A DNA stretch of 64,000 bases from Clostridium sp. Its GTDB lineage: Bacteria > Bacillota_I > Bacilli_A > Acholeplasmatales > Anaeroplasmataceae. The stretch covers positions 1,736,001 to 1,800,000 of the forward strand of contig CP091735.1 in NCBI GenBank assembly GCA_022010015.1, in the 5' to 3' direction. Below, piece by piece: positions 45,184 through 55,565 of the stretch (within the stretch, counting starts at the first letter, position 1; the number at the start of each line of letters is the position of its first letter). Under the pieces are notes generated by a model. The model made no database searches and was not told the DNA's origin. It saw nothing but the letters and a program-made list of their open reading frames with translations. Position numbers and translations under genes: made by a program.

Positions 45184-45764
45184 CTATCTTTTTTTAATAA
45201 CCTCATCTACTAATTCATCAGGCTTTTTTTATTTGCAGAATCAATAATAATATATGGTAATTCCTTTAATTTACAAAAACTTAATCATTTTTTTATAACC
45301 ATTTTCAAAAAAAGCTTAACCTTCTTTAAATCAGAATCATTAGGATCACGACTTATAAGACGATTTTTTTAATTGTTTCACTATTAGCATATAAAATAAT
45401 TGTGATAGTTGGCTTTGCCTATTTTTCTTTAATATTAAATCATAAATGTCCATATTATATTTTGTTCCGCTCCAACAATAGTTAGAAACAATATGTCTAT
45501 CTGTTACAATATTGGTATTCTTAAACCTATCATATAAATAAATATTATTTAATCCATAATACCAAGCTGTAAAATTGCGATCAAGATCAGCATTTATAAT
45601 TTTTTTGCAACCCTTTGATATTCACTAACGTCATTTTCATTTTTCATCTAAAAATATAATGAAGTGGCTTTTTCAACAAATTTATAGCCAAGCCTCAAAG
45701 CTAATTTTTTACATAATGTTGATTTACCAACACCATCCATACCTTCAATTGATATATGCTTCAT
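45184..45764 (-). CDS. Thymidylate-kinase-like nucleotide kinase
   Basis: P-loop kinase of the dTMP/deoxynucleoside kinase group. N-terminus MKHISIEGMDGVGKSTLCKK (P-loop), DRHIVSNYCWSG in place of the usual DRYxxSSxAYQG, and LISRDPNDSDLKKVKLF. About 193 residues. Expected to phosphorylate dTMP or a related deoxynucleotide, which fits the nrdDG genes upstream. The start lies 20 bases inside the phosphoesterase end. Indels throughout 45230-45660. Confidence 0.75.
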
Positions 45765-46320
45765 CCTTGTTTTTCTCCTTTAACTCAATCATTTCCTTTA
45801 AGGTTACGGGAACATATCCTACAACATCAATACCACAATTATAGGCATTTTTATCACTATAGTATTCTTTTAATTTCTTGATATTCTTTGCCATTCTTTA
45901 TTGTTTTTATTATGAATGTGGCCATAAACTAAATAACTTCCTCTATTAAATTCAGACCAATCAAGTAATGGATAATGACATATACAAACCTTAATACCAT
46001 TATCATCAATTAAATCTATATATTTTTATAGTTTCAAAAATATTAGATTTTTTTAATGATGGAAATAATACTTTCATCATGATTACCAACTATTAAATGT
46101 TTATGACCTTTTAGTTTTTTTAAAGATATCTATTGTAGATGGATCATCATCTTTACCAATATCACCTAGAAACATAGACAATATCTTCATCTTTAACTTT
46201 TTTTATTCCATTTTTTTGATAATTATTTCCTTCATTTCACAAAGTGATTCAAATGGTCGTTTACATTTATCAAATATCTTTTTGGTCATTAAAATGGGTA
46301 TCAGAAATATAATAAATCAT
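45745..46320 (-). CDS. Calcineurin-like metallophosphoesterase
   Basis: Dinuclear-metal phosphoesterase of about 192 residues. All motifs appear: YYISDTHFND, YVLGDIGKDD, LIVGNHDESI, CHYPLLDW and LVYGHIHNK. Substrate unknown. Start MIYYISDTHF at 46320; the upstream gene probably ends in an overlapping ATGA. Indels near 46280, 46215, 46175, 46120, 46050 and 45890. Confidence 0.85.
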
Positions 46321-46765
46321 TGTTTTTATTACTTCCTTATCTGTTAATAGTAATTCAATAACTACTTTCTCATTTACAAATCCTTTGATACACACGATTT
46401 CAAAGTCATCTTCTTACAATAATTTTTTTCCATCGAATTGTTTAAATTCAACTTTAATAATTCTTTGTTTTTTTCTCTTTTTCTAAAAAAAGTATTTCTG
46501 CAATTACGCCATTATAATTTGAAATATACCCATTAGAGACAATTGCTTCAAGCCTGTTTTTCAATGAAATAGTCTTCCGAAATATGTTCAATATGTGCTT
46601 TGATTATTTTTTTCTTCATCATCAATATCATACATTTCTTTTTGATGCAAAAGAACGCATTACTTGATATTCATAGCCATCTTCTTCACTAATGTTTTTC
46701 TATCATCTTTATAAAATTTTCAGTAAATCCCATACTTTTTTTAATTTATCGTTTGTATATTTCAT
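46317..46765 (-). CDS. Hypothetical protein between nrdD and phosphoesterase
   Basis: About 149 residues. Readable blocks are MKYTNDKLKK, SEEDGYEYQVMRSFASK, IIKAHIEHISEDYFIEKQA, LEAIVSNGYISNYNGVIAEI and EIVCIKGFVNEKVVIELLLT. Mixed alpha/beta, soluble, no family recognised. As written the last frame runs into the phosphoesterase start; removing one A from A5 at 46322-46326 restores a TGA overlapping its ATG. It follows the nrdD stop by about 17 bases. Confidence 0.5.
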
Positions 46766-46782
46766 CCTTAATTTTTTTCCTC

Positions 46783-48500
46783 CTATTTTTTTCTCTTCAG
46801 CTTTTTTTCCCTTTAGTAAAAACCATCTAATATTTCTAGATAGCCAGAAACTCTTCTTATTCTTGTTATTTCCTTACTATGACATTTAGGGCATTCATCA
46901 AAGACACCACTAGTTCCACAATTATTGCATACATCCTTAGGAAAATTAAAACCTAAATAATGAATTGAATTCTTAATAGCAATTTTTATATATTCATCTA
47001 ATCCTTCAGCATTATCAAGAGGTGCTTCACCAAGTTCAACATAGGTAATACAGCCACCATTACATAATTTATGGAATAATCCTTCAAGCTTTATTTTAGT
47101 TATACCTGGAAGCTTAGAATCAACATCAACATGGAAAGAATTAGTATAATAACCCTTTTTTTAAAAAAATATCAACACTAGGAGTGTATAATTTCTTATC
47201 AATATCAATAAATCTACCACTAATTAATTCACCTGCTGTAGCTAATAAAGAAAAAAATTCAAATTATAATTATTTCTTAAGAAATCACAATAATCCTTCA
47301 TATGCTTAACTAGACCAAGTGCTCTTATATAATTATCCATATCATTATAATATTTTTTTCACCCGTTAATATTTCAATAGCTTCAGATAAACCTATAAAC
47401 CCAATAGATAAGGTTCCATGCTTAAAGACATCCTCTAAATTATCTGTGTTAAATGATTCACACCAAAGCTTAACCTCTAAATTAGTTGGAAACATTTCTT
47501 TCTTTAAACTGCAAAGCTTATGGTAACGATCAAGTAAAAATATCTTTAACGATAGAAGCGATGTCGTCCCATTTTTCCATAAAAACATTTCCATTTTTCT
47601 TATCTTTATCATAGTCGCTATGTTTCTTTATCTATTTCTAAAGCAATTTTTTTGGAAGATTAATGGAAATATTAGCAATATTTCCTCTACCAATTGCCCC
47701 AGTATGACCATAAATATCAGCAACAACACGACTTCTACAGCCCATTATTGCAAGATCAGCCGGATTATTCTCTTTATTTGTATCACTATCACATAAAATA
47801 TAGGTCGGAATCATTTTTAGCAGTAATTTTTTTAATGATTTTTATATATAAGTCATAATTAGGATCACCTGGATTTAAATTAATTTTTATTGCATACTTT
47901 AAAAAAACAATATTAGGCTTAAATACCAAATCACCAAGATTATTAAATTGTTCTAACAGAATTTCAGCAATCTTTCTTGCAAAGTTGTTTTTAGCAAGTC
48001 CTATATTTAAGGTAATATAATAGCTTGTCTGGCCCATCCTTGTATGGTCACCATTACACCAAATAATTAATTCTCTTATTGAGTTACTAATAATATTAAA
48101 ATTAGCCTTTGATTCTTTTAACATTTAATTTAGTAAGCATATCAGAAATTTCATTATCAAAAATTTGCAAAAAGCCATCCCACCGGATTGTTCATTTCCA
48201 ACCTTAATAAATAAATTTTTGAATATAATGAAATAAATGCATTATTTTACCAGTGTCATCTAAACCATCAAACTCAGCATATGGTAAGCTATCCACTAAA
48301 TCTAAGGCTAAACAATTATAGGTTAATCCATAGGCGTCAAGATCATGAATGTGGATATATCCATCATTATGAAGTAAACGCCATTTTTCAGGTAAGCTAT
48401 CAAGCACTTCCTTCTTATATTCTTTTTTTCGCCTATATCATAATTATGACCTACATAAGATATTCTATTTGCAGCATTCTCATTGTTATTTTTGTTGCAT
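46783..48500 (-). CDS. nrdD: Anaerobic ribonucleoside-triphosphate reductase, no ATP-cone
   Basis: Glycyl-radical enzyme reducing NTPs to dNTPs without oxygen. The C-terminus has the zinc site CNNCGTSGVFDECPKC and the radical motif RVSGYL (near 46850). The N-terminus WRLLHNDGYIHIHDLDAYGL and YNCLALDL are typical of the catalytic core and begin about 40 residues from the start, so the usual ~100-residue regulatory ATP-cone is absent. About 573 residues, similar in design to phage T4 NrdD. The start at 48500 has GGTGA. Indels occur near 48220, 48130, 47830, 47650, 47560, 47350, 47260, 47165 and 46815. Confidence 0.9.
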
Positions 48501-48501
48501 A

Positions 48502-48946
48502 TTATTCACCAATCCTTTCAAATTTTTGGTTACTAGATCCAACATATGGAATTATACTAGTTTTTTTAACTCTTCCATAAATGGCCCTGTTTTTAAATAT
48601 TTAATCTTACTTAATATTTCTTCTGGAACATCACTTTTTTTCATGACCTGGATATAATGCAATGTCAAAATCAGGAAGCATTTTTAATCAATTCTATAAC
48701 CGATTCCTTTTGTAATAGTGGCTCACCACCAGTAATAGTTATTTTTTTGTTAAATGAACCACCTTTAATTAAATGAGCTAATTCTTTAACAGGCATACTT
48801 TTTACCTTTATTAATATCCCAGGTAGACTTATTTTGACAACCTTTGCAATGAAGATTGCAACCTTGAAGAAAAAAATCAAGCTTCTTATACCTGGTCCAT
48901 CAACAAGTGACCTATTAAATAATATTCTATTTACAACAATATCCAT
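48502..48946 (-). CDS. nrdG: Anaerobic RNR activating protein (radical SAM)
   Basis: Activase that uses SAM and a 4Fe-4S cluster to form the glycyl radical on NrdD. The N-terminus FNRSLVDGPGIRSLIFF, then QGCNLHCKGCQNKSTWDINK after shifting near 48868 (CxxxCxxC), and KITITGGEPLLQK (GGE) are diagnostic. About 148 residues. I choose the ATG at 48946 over the one at 48952 because GGAGG would otherwise be too close. The stop (TAA) lies just before the nrdD ATG. Confidence 0.9.
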
Positions 48947-49346
48947 ATACATCTACCTCCAATGATTTTAAATATTCTCTTTCCTTTTTCTTTTTTAATT
49001 CAACGCGATATTTCCTTTCTTCCTTATTATATGAAGGAATACAAAATTCATCGTCAACACAAATTCTATCACTTAAATCAATTAGATTTTTGTTGTTGAA
49101 TATTTTTTTACATTTAAGATAAGGATCATTATTGTTAAATCTTTTAATTTCTAAATATTCATCATACATAATCTCTTCACAACTAATAATTGCAAATTTC
49201 CTATTATGCTTAACCCTAGGTAAAGCTCTTGCCACTTTGGAAGCTTCTTTTCCTGATTCAGCATTAATAGCAAATGTAATTGGAATATATCTTTTTCTTC
49301 CAACATGTCCACACTTTGTTACTACCTTATAATATTTCAATTTCAA
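48927..49346 (-). CDS. Hypothetical protein leading the nrd operon
   Basis: Intact 139-residue basic protein, MKLKYYKVVTKCGHVGRKRY..., with a single Cys-Gly-His near the N-terminus, FAINAESGKEASKVARALPR in the middle, and a C-terminal charged helix (RKYRVELKKKKEREYLKSLE) ending VYGYCCK. No family recognised. The start is TTG at 49346 after GGAGATG. Its 3' end overlaps nrdG by 20 bases, so it is translationally tied to the anaerobic reductase genes. The repeat leader lies directly upstream. Confidence 0.7.
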   Translation of the reverse strand: MKLKYYKVVTKCGHVGRKRYIPITFAINAESGKEASKVARALPRVKHNRKFAIISCEEIMYDEYLEIKRFNNNDPYLKCKKIFNNKNLIDLSDRICVDDEFCIPSYNKEERKYRVELKKKKEREYLKSLEVDVYGYCCK

Positions 49347-49356
49347 ACATCTCCTT

Positions 49357-49416
49357 TGTTTACAGCTTAATTATCTCATTTACAAAAAAACTAATATCCA
49401 GGCTCTAAATTGCCCT
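49357..49416 (-). repeat. nrd-operon leader repeat, proximal copy
   Basis: One of two direct ~60-base repeats in the leader. On the minus strand it reads AGGGCAATTTAGAGCCT, then GGAT, T7, AATGAGATAAT and TGTAAACAAA. AGGGC and GCCT can pair into a small hairpin. It lies 10-70 bases before the first gene. Confidence 0.6.
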
Positions 49417-49465
49417 CCCATACTTTTTCTATAAATGATAATTTTTAAGCTTTTTTTATTTTTTT

Positions 49466-49522
49466 CTTTACATCTACATTATCTCATTAAAAAAACAATT
49501 AATCGAGGACAGGAAATGCCCT
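49466..49522 (-). repeat. nrd-operon leader repeat, distal copy
   Basis: Second copy, about 107 bases upstream of the first: AGGGCATTTCCTGTCCT, CGAT, T7, AATGAGATAAT and TGTAAAGAAA on the minus strand. The hairpin stem is kept with a compensating G-U (AGGGC/GTCCT). The promoter-like TTGCAT and TATAAT lie just upstream (near 49525-49555). Confidence 0.6.
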
Positions 49523-49563
49523 TTTATAATTATATTGTATACTATGCAATATTTAAGAAAATA

Positions 49564-49605
49564 TAAAAAAAGGACATTATTCCTCATTAGAGAAAATAAT
49601 GTCCT
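49564..49605 (-). terminator. Terminator overlapping the XRE gene end
   Basis: Perfect 11-bp stem AGGACATTATT/AATAATGTCCT (49571-49605) followed on the minus strand by T7; its right arm encodes the last residues of the regulator. Confidence 0.85.
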
Positions 49606-49798
49606 CAACCTTAACATCAAAATTTTTAGCAATACACTCAATTGTTGAGAGCTTATCTACACCATTTTGAACCCAACGACCAACAGTCCTTGAATCACAG
49701 CCTATAATCTCAGCAACCTCTTCATATGTTTTGCCTCTGCTGATGAAAAGATTTTTAAGATTTTTGCCAACCTTCTTGGCTAAATCATCTTGTTCCAT
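49577..49798 (-). CDS. XRE-family transcriptional regulator
   Basis: Intact 73-residue helix-turn-helix protein: YEEVAEIIGCDSRTVGRWVQ is the DNA-binding unit, followed by IAKNFDVKVEDIIFSNEE, the usual Cro/CI-like end. GGAGG at 49811-49815 precedes the start. A palindrome TTGTTAAACAA (49832-49842) in its leader could be its own operator. It lies between the two accessory operons and just upstream of the repeated nrd leader, which it may control (inference). Confidence 0.85.
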   Translation of the reverse strand: MEQDDLAKKVGKNLKNLFISRGKTYEEVAEIIGCDSRTVGRWVQNGVDKLSTIECIAKNFDVKVEDIIFSNEE

Positions 49799-49885
49799 AC
49801 GCAGTCTTCCTCCTTTGCGAAGATAACAGACTTGTTAAACAATGCTCCAGAGTCGCGTATTAAGTTGGAACAACAATATTATAGC

Positions 49886-49913
49886 AAAAAAAATCGTATA
49901 TTGCTATACGACT
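49886..49913 (-). terminator. Terminator of the helicase-Clp operon
   Basis: 7-bp stem TCGTATA/TATACGA with loop GCAA on the minus strand followed by T8. The 160 bases between it and the radical-SAM stop hold no supported gene. Confidence 0.8.
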
Positions 49914-50073
49914 TATATATTAATTAAAATTTTATTTATACTCAAAAGAATTTTTTTTCTACAATCACTATTACTTTTAATTTATCATATAGTTTTTTCA
50001 AACTAGACAATTTCATTAAATTTATATTGGATTTTTAGTTTCTAACTCTTGCATTTCTTTTTCATATCAATAA

Positions 50074-50630
50074 CTAATCACCATTTATAAATAAATAATC
50101 GTCAATACATACTTCTTCAAAAAGCAACATGGCTATTGAAATAATCAGCTTCAGTTAAATATCTATCTGTAATGAATGTTAAGTTCTTATTTTTTTAGAT
50201 CCTAATAATACTCTATTTATATCTATCTTTGATTCAATAAATGGGCCATCTATAAGTAAATCAACGGATTTTTACAAGATTAAGATTTAAATTTTTCTTT
50301 ATTTTTTTCCTGAAAACATAATTATTCCCAAGCCTAATTTATGTATTTCATTATTTAATTCTATCATTCCATTTTTGAAGTGATGGTTCGCCACCACTTA
50401 ATGTTACACCCTCAACGCCAAATTTTTTTCCTTTTGCATTCTTTATTATTTCAATTAACTTATCTAATGTAACAATATTTCTTGGAATAAATGATTGTAA
50501 ATCATTGTTGCAGCATCCTTTGCAATGTAAATTACAACCTTGAAACCAAATACAACACCTATTGAAAGGTCCTTCTGTTTTTAGTGGAAAGCTTTATATA
50601 TGCAATGTTGAACTTAATCGCTGAATTCAA
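50074..50630 (-). CDS. NrdG-like radical-SAM protein, operon-linked to helicase-Clp
   Basis: About 185 residues. The cluster motif FNRCCIWFQGCNLHCKGC (CxxxCxxC) and GVTLSGGEPSLQKW (GGE) place it in the NrdG/activase group of radical-SAM proteins; SVDLLIDGPFIESKID also fits. No NrdD lies beside it: its upstream partner is the helicase-Clp gene, whose stop it overlaps by about 17 bases if the TTG at 50630 is the start (AAGGA 13 bases upstream). The substrate could be a glycyl-radical protein elsewhere or something specific to this operon. Indels near 50585, 50430, 50310, 50200 and 50130. Confidence 0.75.
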
Positions 50631-53600
50631 AAGATAATCCATCCTTGCTTACTTTAGTGAAAATTTTACTACCTCTTAATGAACGTAAATCATCTTTGTT
50701 TTTCAAATAAAAAAACATAGCAAGTGGATCAAGTAATTTATCATTAATTGCATTTAATATGTCACGACCACCTTTTGCTAAATCAACTGCAGATAAAATA
50801 TAATTAATTGAATCCATTTCCTTTTCAAATTCCAAATCCAATTTATATTTTTTTCTTCAATGCCTTTAATTACTGGTTTTTAACTTGGACTTACATATCT
50901 TGTATTGGAATTCTCTATCTTGAATGAAGTTAAATGGTACAATATTGTTGTAACCAATACGACCAAGCAATTCTGGTCTTTTCAATTCGTTATCAAAATA
51001 TTCCTTAACAATTTTAATAAATTCATTTGCAACGCCTTCTTTATTAGAACTTGCTTGCACCTGATTAGCACCTAAATTTGAAGTAAAAACAATAATAGTA
51101 TCGCTAAAGTATACTGTTTCACCCTTAGAATCAGTTAAACGACCATCTTCTAAAATTTGTAAGAAAATATCTAGTATACGTGGATTAGGCTTAGCTGCTT
51201 TTTCGATTTCATCAAATAAAACAACACTGAAAGGATGCTCCTTAATTGCATTCGTTAATTGTCCTCCCTCCTCATAACCTACATAGCCTGGAGGAGCACC
51301 AATTAACTTTTGATCACTATTTTCTTGAGCATATTCGGACATATCAAAACGAATACATGCTTGCTCATCACCAAATAAAAACTTAGCTAACGCTTTCGAT
51401 AATTCTGTTTTTCCAACACCAGTTGGCCCTACAAAAAAGAATACACCCTTAGGCATTGACCTAGATGAAGTTTTATGTAATCCTGTCAAACCCATATAAG
51501 CCTTTACAACAGTCTTTTCAATCTTGTTGATTGCCTCATCTTGACCTAGCTCTAGATAAAGCAACATTGATTCTTTGGTATGCAAGAATGAATCCTGGAT
51601 TTGACTTTGCTGGATTTTCTGGATTTCTAACCGTTGAAAGGATAATGATGTCTCTTTCATCACCCTGGAAGTCATCAACTGTACTTACTATCATCTTTTC
51701 GATGTCTGTCTTGAAAGCATCATTCTTAACCTTTTCACTCTTTAATACTTCTTTGATTTTTCTAGCTTGATCGCCATAAGTACAAATGACACCAATATCT
51801 TTGTTAATGATGTTTTCATCTAAACCTTCAAAGTCATCATCTCTTAATTTTGAGAACTCATACATTGGAGGTAATTGTCTATGGTCACCAACCAAAATAA
51901 CTGTCTTACCGTATAGAATTGGAATCAATAAATCTATAAAGCTTGATTTTTGAAACCTCATCAATAATAACAACATCAATGCCTACAGACTTAATATCGA
52001 TATCATCAATGTTGTATTCTGATAAAGCATCAACGTTTCTGCCGCTAAATCTATCATTTGAAGTGCAAGTAATACCGAATACATTTGCGTTATCAAATAA
52101 ATCCTTAGTATATTCTTTTCGCTCAGCTTCGATTACATCATCCATAGAAAGATAATTTGAAATCTTCTCGTACATTGGAATCTTCTCTTTGTTTTCTTGT
52201 TCCTTACGTACAAAGTCGTTCTCAAGTTCATCCCATCTTCTCTTAATTATTGTTAGTGCCTCATCAATGTCTTTATATGGTTCAGCTATTTCAAAGTCTT
52301 TAAAAAATTTATTGATTTCTGTCTCCAGTTTGCTCTTGTTTTCTTGGATATCCTGAACATCATCACGTTCTTGGATTTCTATAATTGAATCATTGATTCC
52401 TTTGATTTGATTTTTTTAAGAACTGTGATTTTTTTCTTCTATTGCATTGAACTTGTTTTTCAACCACATTAAGGCTTTCATTTACTTCCTCGATGTACTG
52501 AACTTTTCTTTCAATAATATGCTCTTTTAACGTTTCGATAATTCTCTTAACTGAGTCAACATTAGCAACTAAATAAAAGTAGTTGAAAATAGAATCAAGC
52601 TTCAGATCAGTTGGTGCAACTTCAGATGATAAGTCTATTTCCTTTTTAATCTTTATAAGTTCTTTTCTAAGAGCATCATATTCGTCTTGCTTTTTCTGGA
52701 ATGACATCATCATATTCATCCTTACAAGCATTCATTTTGCTCTTGATTTCTCTTCTCTTAACTTCAAAGATAGTTTTTGTTGGATTCTGGATTTACGATG
52801 GCTAGTTCTCTATCCACCTCATCCATTTTGATTTGGTTGATATTTTTTTCACTAACAATCCTAGATCTAAATCAGCAAATGTTCCTTTTTTTCAAATAGA
52901 GATTCTAAATCTTCACGTAGTCTAATAATAAGTTGTCTATTTACATCTTCATCAGGTCTTAGATTATCATTTTCAATGTGACGTTTTTGTTCTTCTTAAA
53001 ACATCTAGTTCGATACGAATATTATCTCTTGAATCAGACAATGTTGAAATTTGTGAATTCAAACCTTTTGCCTTAGATTCAAACTCAGTAATTTCTCTAT
53101 TAGCTACATCTAATACCTTTTTGAGATTTTTTTCTATTTTTTTGATTTTAATAATTTTAATTTGTCGTAAGTTTCTGAGAACTCTTCCTTGTTTCGTTTG
53201 AAGTTTCTGTATCTATCAACAGCCTTCTTCATATTTGTGCTGATGTTTTCATAGAAATTATCAACTAAGAATTTAGGATCGTACTCATTGTCGCCCTTCT
53301 TATTGTTGTTTGAAGGAATAAGCCTAATTGGTACGATTTCTGCAATTTTTGGAAGTCTCTCAAATACATTATCAATGGCCTTATGTGTTTCAGAAGAAAT
53401 AAGAACTTTCTTACCCTTCTTAACCATTTGTGCTACTGTTTCAGCAATTACCTGTGTCTTACCTGTTCCAGGAGGTCCTTGAAGCAAGAAAATACTATTA
53501 CTAGATACAGCTTTTCTTACAGCTTCTTTTTGTTTTTCGTTCAATGACTCCAAATACCATACCAAGTCACTGTACTCTACTTGAACGCTTGATAAGCTTT

Positions 53601-55494
53601 CTGGGTTAAATAGGTATGTTGAAAGATATGGGTTCTTAACAAATCCACTATAAAAATTATTCAATGCGGTTTCTTGTCTTATAATTTTAGCCTTTTCAGC
53701 TCTGTTATCATAGACAATATACTTACAATCCTTAATTGCTTTTATTTGTTTATCATTGATGACATTGTTAGCATCACCAAGTCTAAAGTATAAAGAGAAT
53801 CTTATAATTGTTTCTTCCTCAATAACTTTATTCTTTTCTGCCTTCAATTGCGTATCTAATTGTTCTTTGATAGAAACCTTCTCTATTCTAATATCATCTC
53901 TATATCTATTTCTTAACTCTGTATTCTTTTGAGTTTCATACTGACTGAATTGTCTTTTTACCAGTTGCAATAAGAGAAACCTTGAGATCTTCAAGTATCT
54001 TTAGATTTCTCTCTATGTATAAAAGATTTAACGTCGATTTCTGAATAGGCTTCCTCGATTAATGCATTTAATCTTTTCTTAAAAGCCTTTTTTTCTTCAT
54101 CTTTCGCCTTCTTTGTTTCCTTCGTTAATTTGGTCTTAATTTCAGATTGCATCTTTGCGATTTTTGAAAGAATCGTTGTATCTGTATTCTTTTCAACATC
54201 ATAGTCAAGAGTACTATCTAATTGCCTTTTTACGAGTTGATAATTGATTATTTACTTCATCTAAGACTTCTTTTTTTATAAACTTCAACAGCTTTTTCTA
54301 GCTCATCTTTGATGTTTTTTTATCGTATTTTTGCATCTATGGATTTGTATGACTTATCAATATCAAATTCATATTTGCAATCTAGTTGATTCAAATGCTC
54401 CTCTGGTTGAATATCAAAGGATACAATTCTAAATCTATCACCTAGAGCATAACCAGCATTCAATAACTCGCTAAATTGTATTCTTTGAAGATTACCGTTT
54501 CTATCTCTATATTCAGAATTGCTTTGTGGATCCTTCGCTGTAATAAATACATTGTCATTGGCAAGTGATTTGATTTTTCTTTCTTCTTCATTAACCATTT
54601 TTCCTCGTTTATTTATACGAGCCTCAAAGAATGCTTTTTTTATTTCTATCAATATTTAATCTTACAAGTGGGAATGGTTCAGCATCTTCAATTTTTTTGA
54701 TGATAGCACTACCATTAAACCTTTTGTAAAATCCTGAATTCCATCCAAAAATATAATCATCATAAACAGATGAATTCTTTCTGTAATCTTTTTCTATTAA
54801 CAGCATATGCGTCCACATATTCTGCCGAATCTAGTTTGAAATTACGTTTTGATTGTTCATCTAAATAATATTTTTCTAAATTCTATATACTTGTTCCACT
54901 CTTCATAAGTCCATCTTATATATTCAGGATTTTTTACAGTATAGCATGACTCAATAAGTTCTAGCACCTTATTTGGAGTAAAAAAAGTATCATTAAAATC
55001 AGCATTAAAAGGTGACCATTCACCACGTACAAATGAATTACATACAGCTTCATTTGCAATCATATCATTAGGTGAAGACATTGAAGAATCAATAAATTGA
55101 ATTCCCTTCACTTGTAGCATTTTTAATCTACCACCTTCATAAATATCACCAATTAGTATCACATTTTGATTATCAGGGAGAATTCTCCTCATACTTAACG
55201 TAAGCTCAGGTCTAATAACAACATTATTTAAATATGAAACTTTTTCCTTCTTTATTTTTGCTTTTTTTCTCTTAAGAAATTTGGACAAGAAAAAAATAAT
55301 AATTTTTTTCATTCCTGATGGAAAACAATCCTCAATAAAATTTCTCAAGGAACTTGACTGACGTTCTAGTGGTATTCTTTTTTTGTAATAATTCAAACTG
55401 TTCATTTAAAGAAATATTATAAAAAAATCATTTTTTTGGAATAACTAGTTTTTATCCAAATGCTCACTAAATGATAAAAAAATATATCTGACAT
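50614..55494 (-). CDS. SF1 helicase - ClpB-type AAA+ composite protein
   Basis: About 1,600 residues after reconstruction. An unassigned N-terminal ~480-residue region (with YIRWTYEEWNKYIEF) leads to a UPF1/DNA2-like SF1 helicase: motif I LLQGPPGTGKTQVIAE (near 53465), Ia SSETHKAIDNVFERLP, a ~400-residue coiled-coil insertion (53200-52200), motif II VVIIDEVSKSSF, VGDHRQLPPM, and motif VI QRINVALSRAR (near 51560). Directly after this comes a Clp D2 module: GQDEAINKIEKTVVKAYMGL, Walker A FVGPTGVGKTELSKALAKFL, pore loop PPGYVGYEEGGQL, Walker B VLFDEIEKA, sensor FTSNLGA, Arg finger RPELLGRI and a small C-domain. The frames differ at the junction with no homopolymer there, so one gene or two abutted fragments is unresolved. 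Start 55494 has GGGAGG. Confidence 0.75.
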
Positions 55495-55565
55495 AGCTAC
55501 CTCCCATTTTTCTACATAACACATATTAAAATTTCAATCTATCATTTCAGATAATTTCATGAAAC

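Noticed and set aside
50074..50630. Prokaryotic viperin
   Set aside because: The cluster motif CNLHCKGC and the size fit NrdG-type activases; the viperin-specific motifs are not seen.
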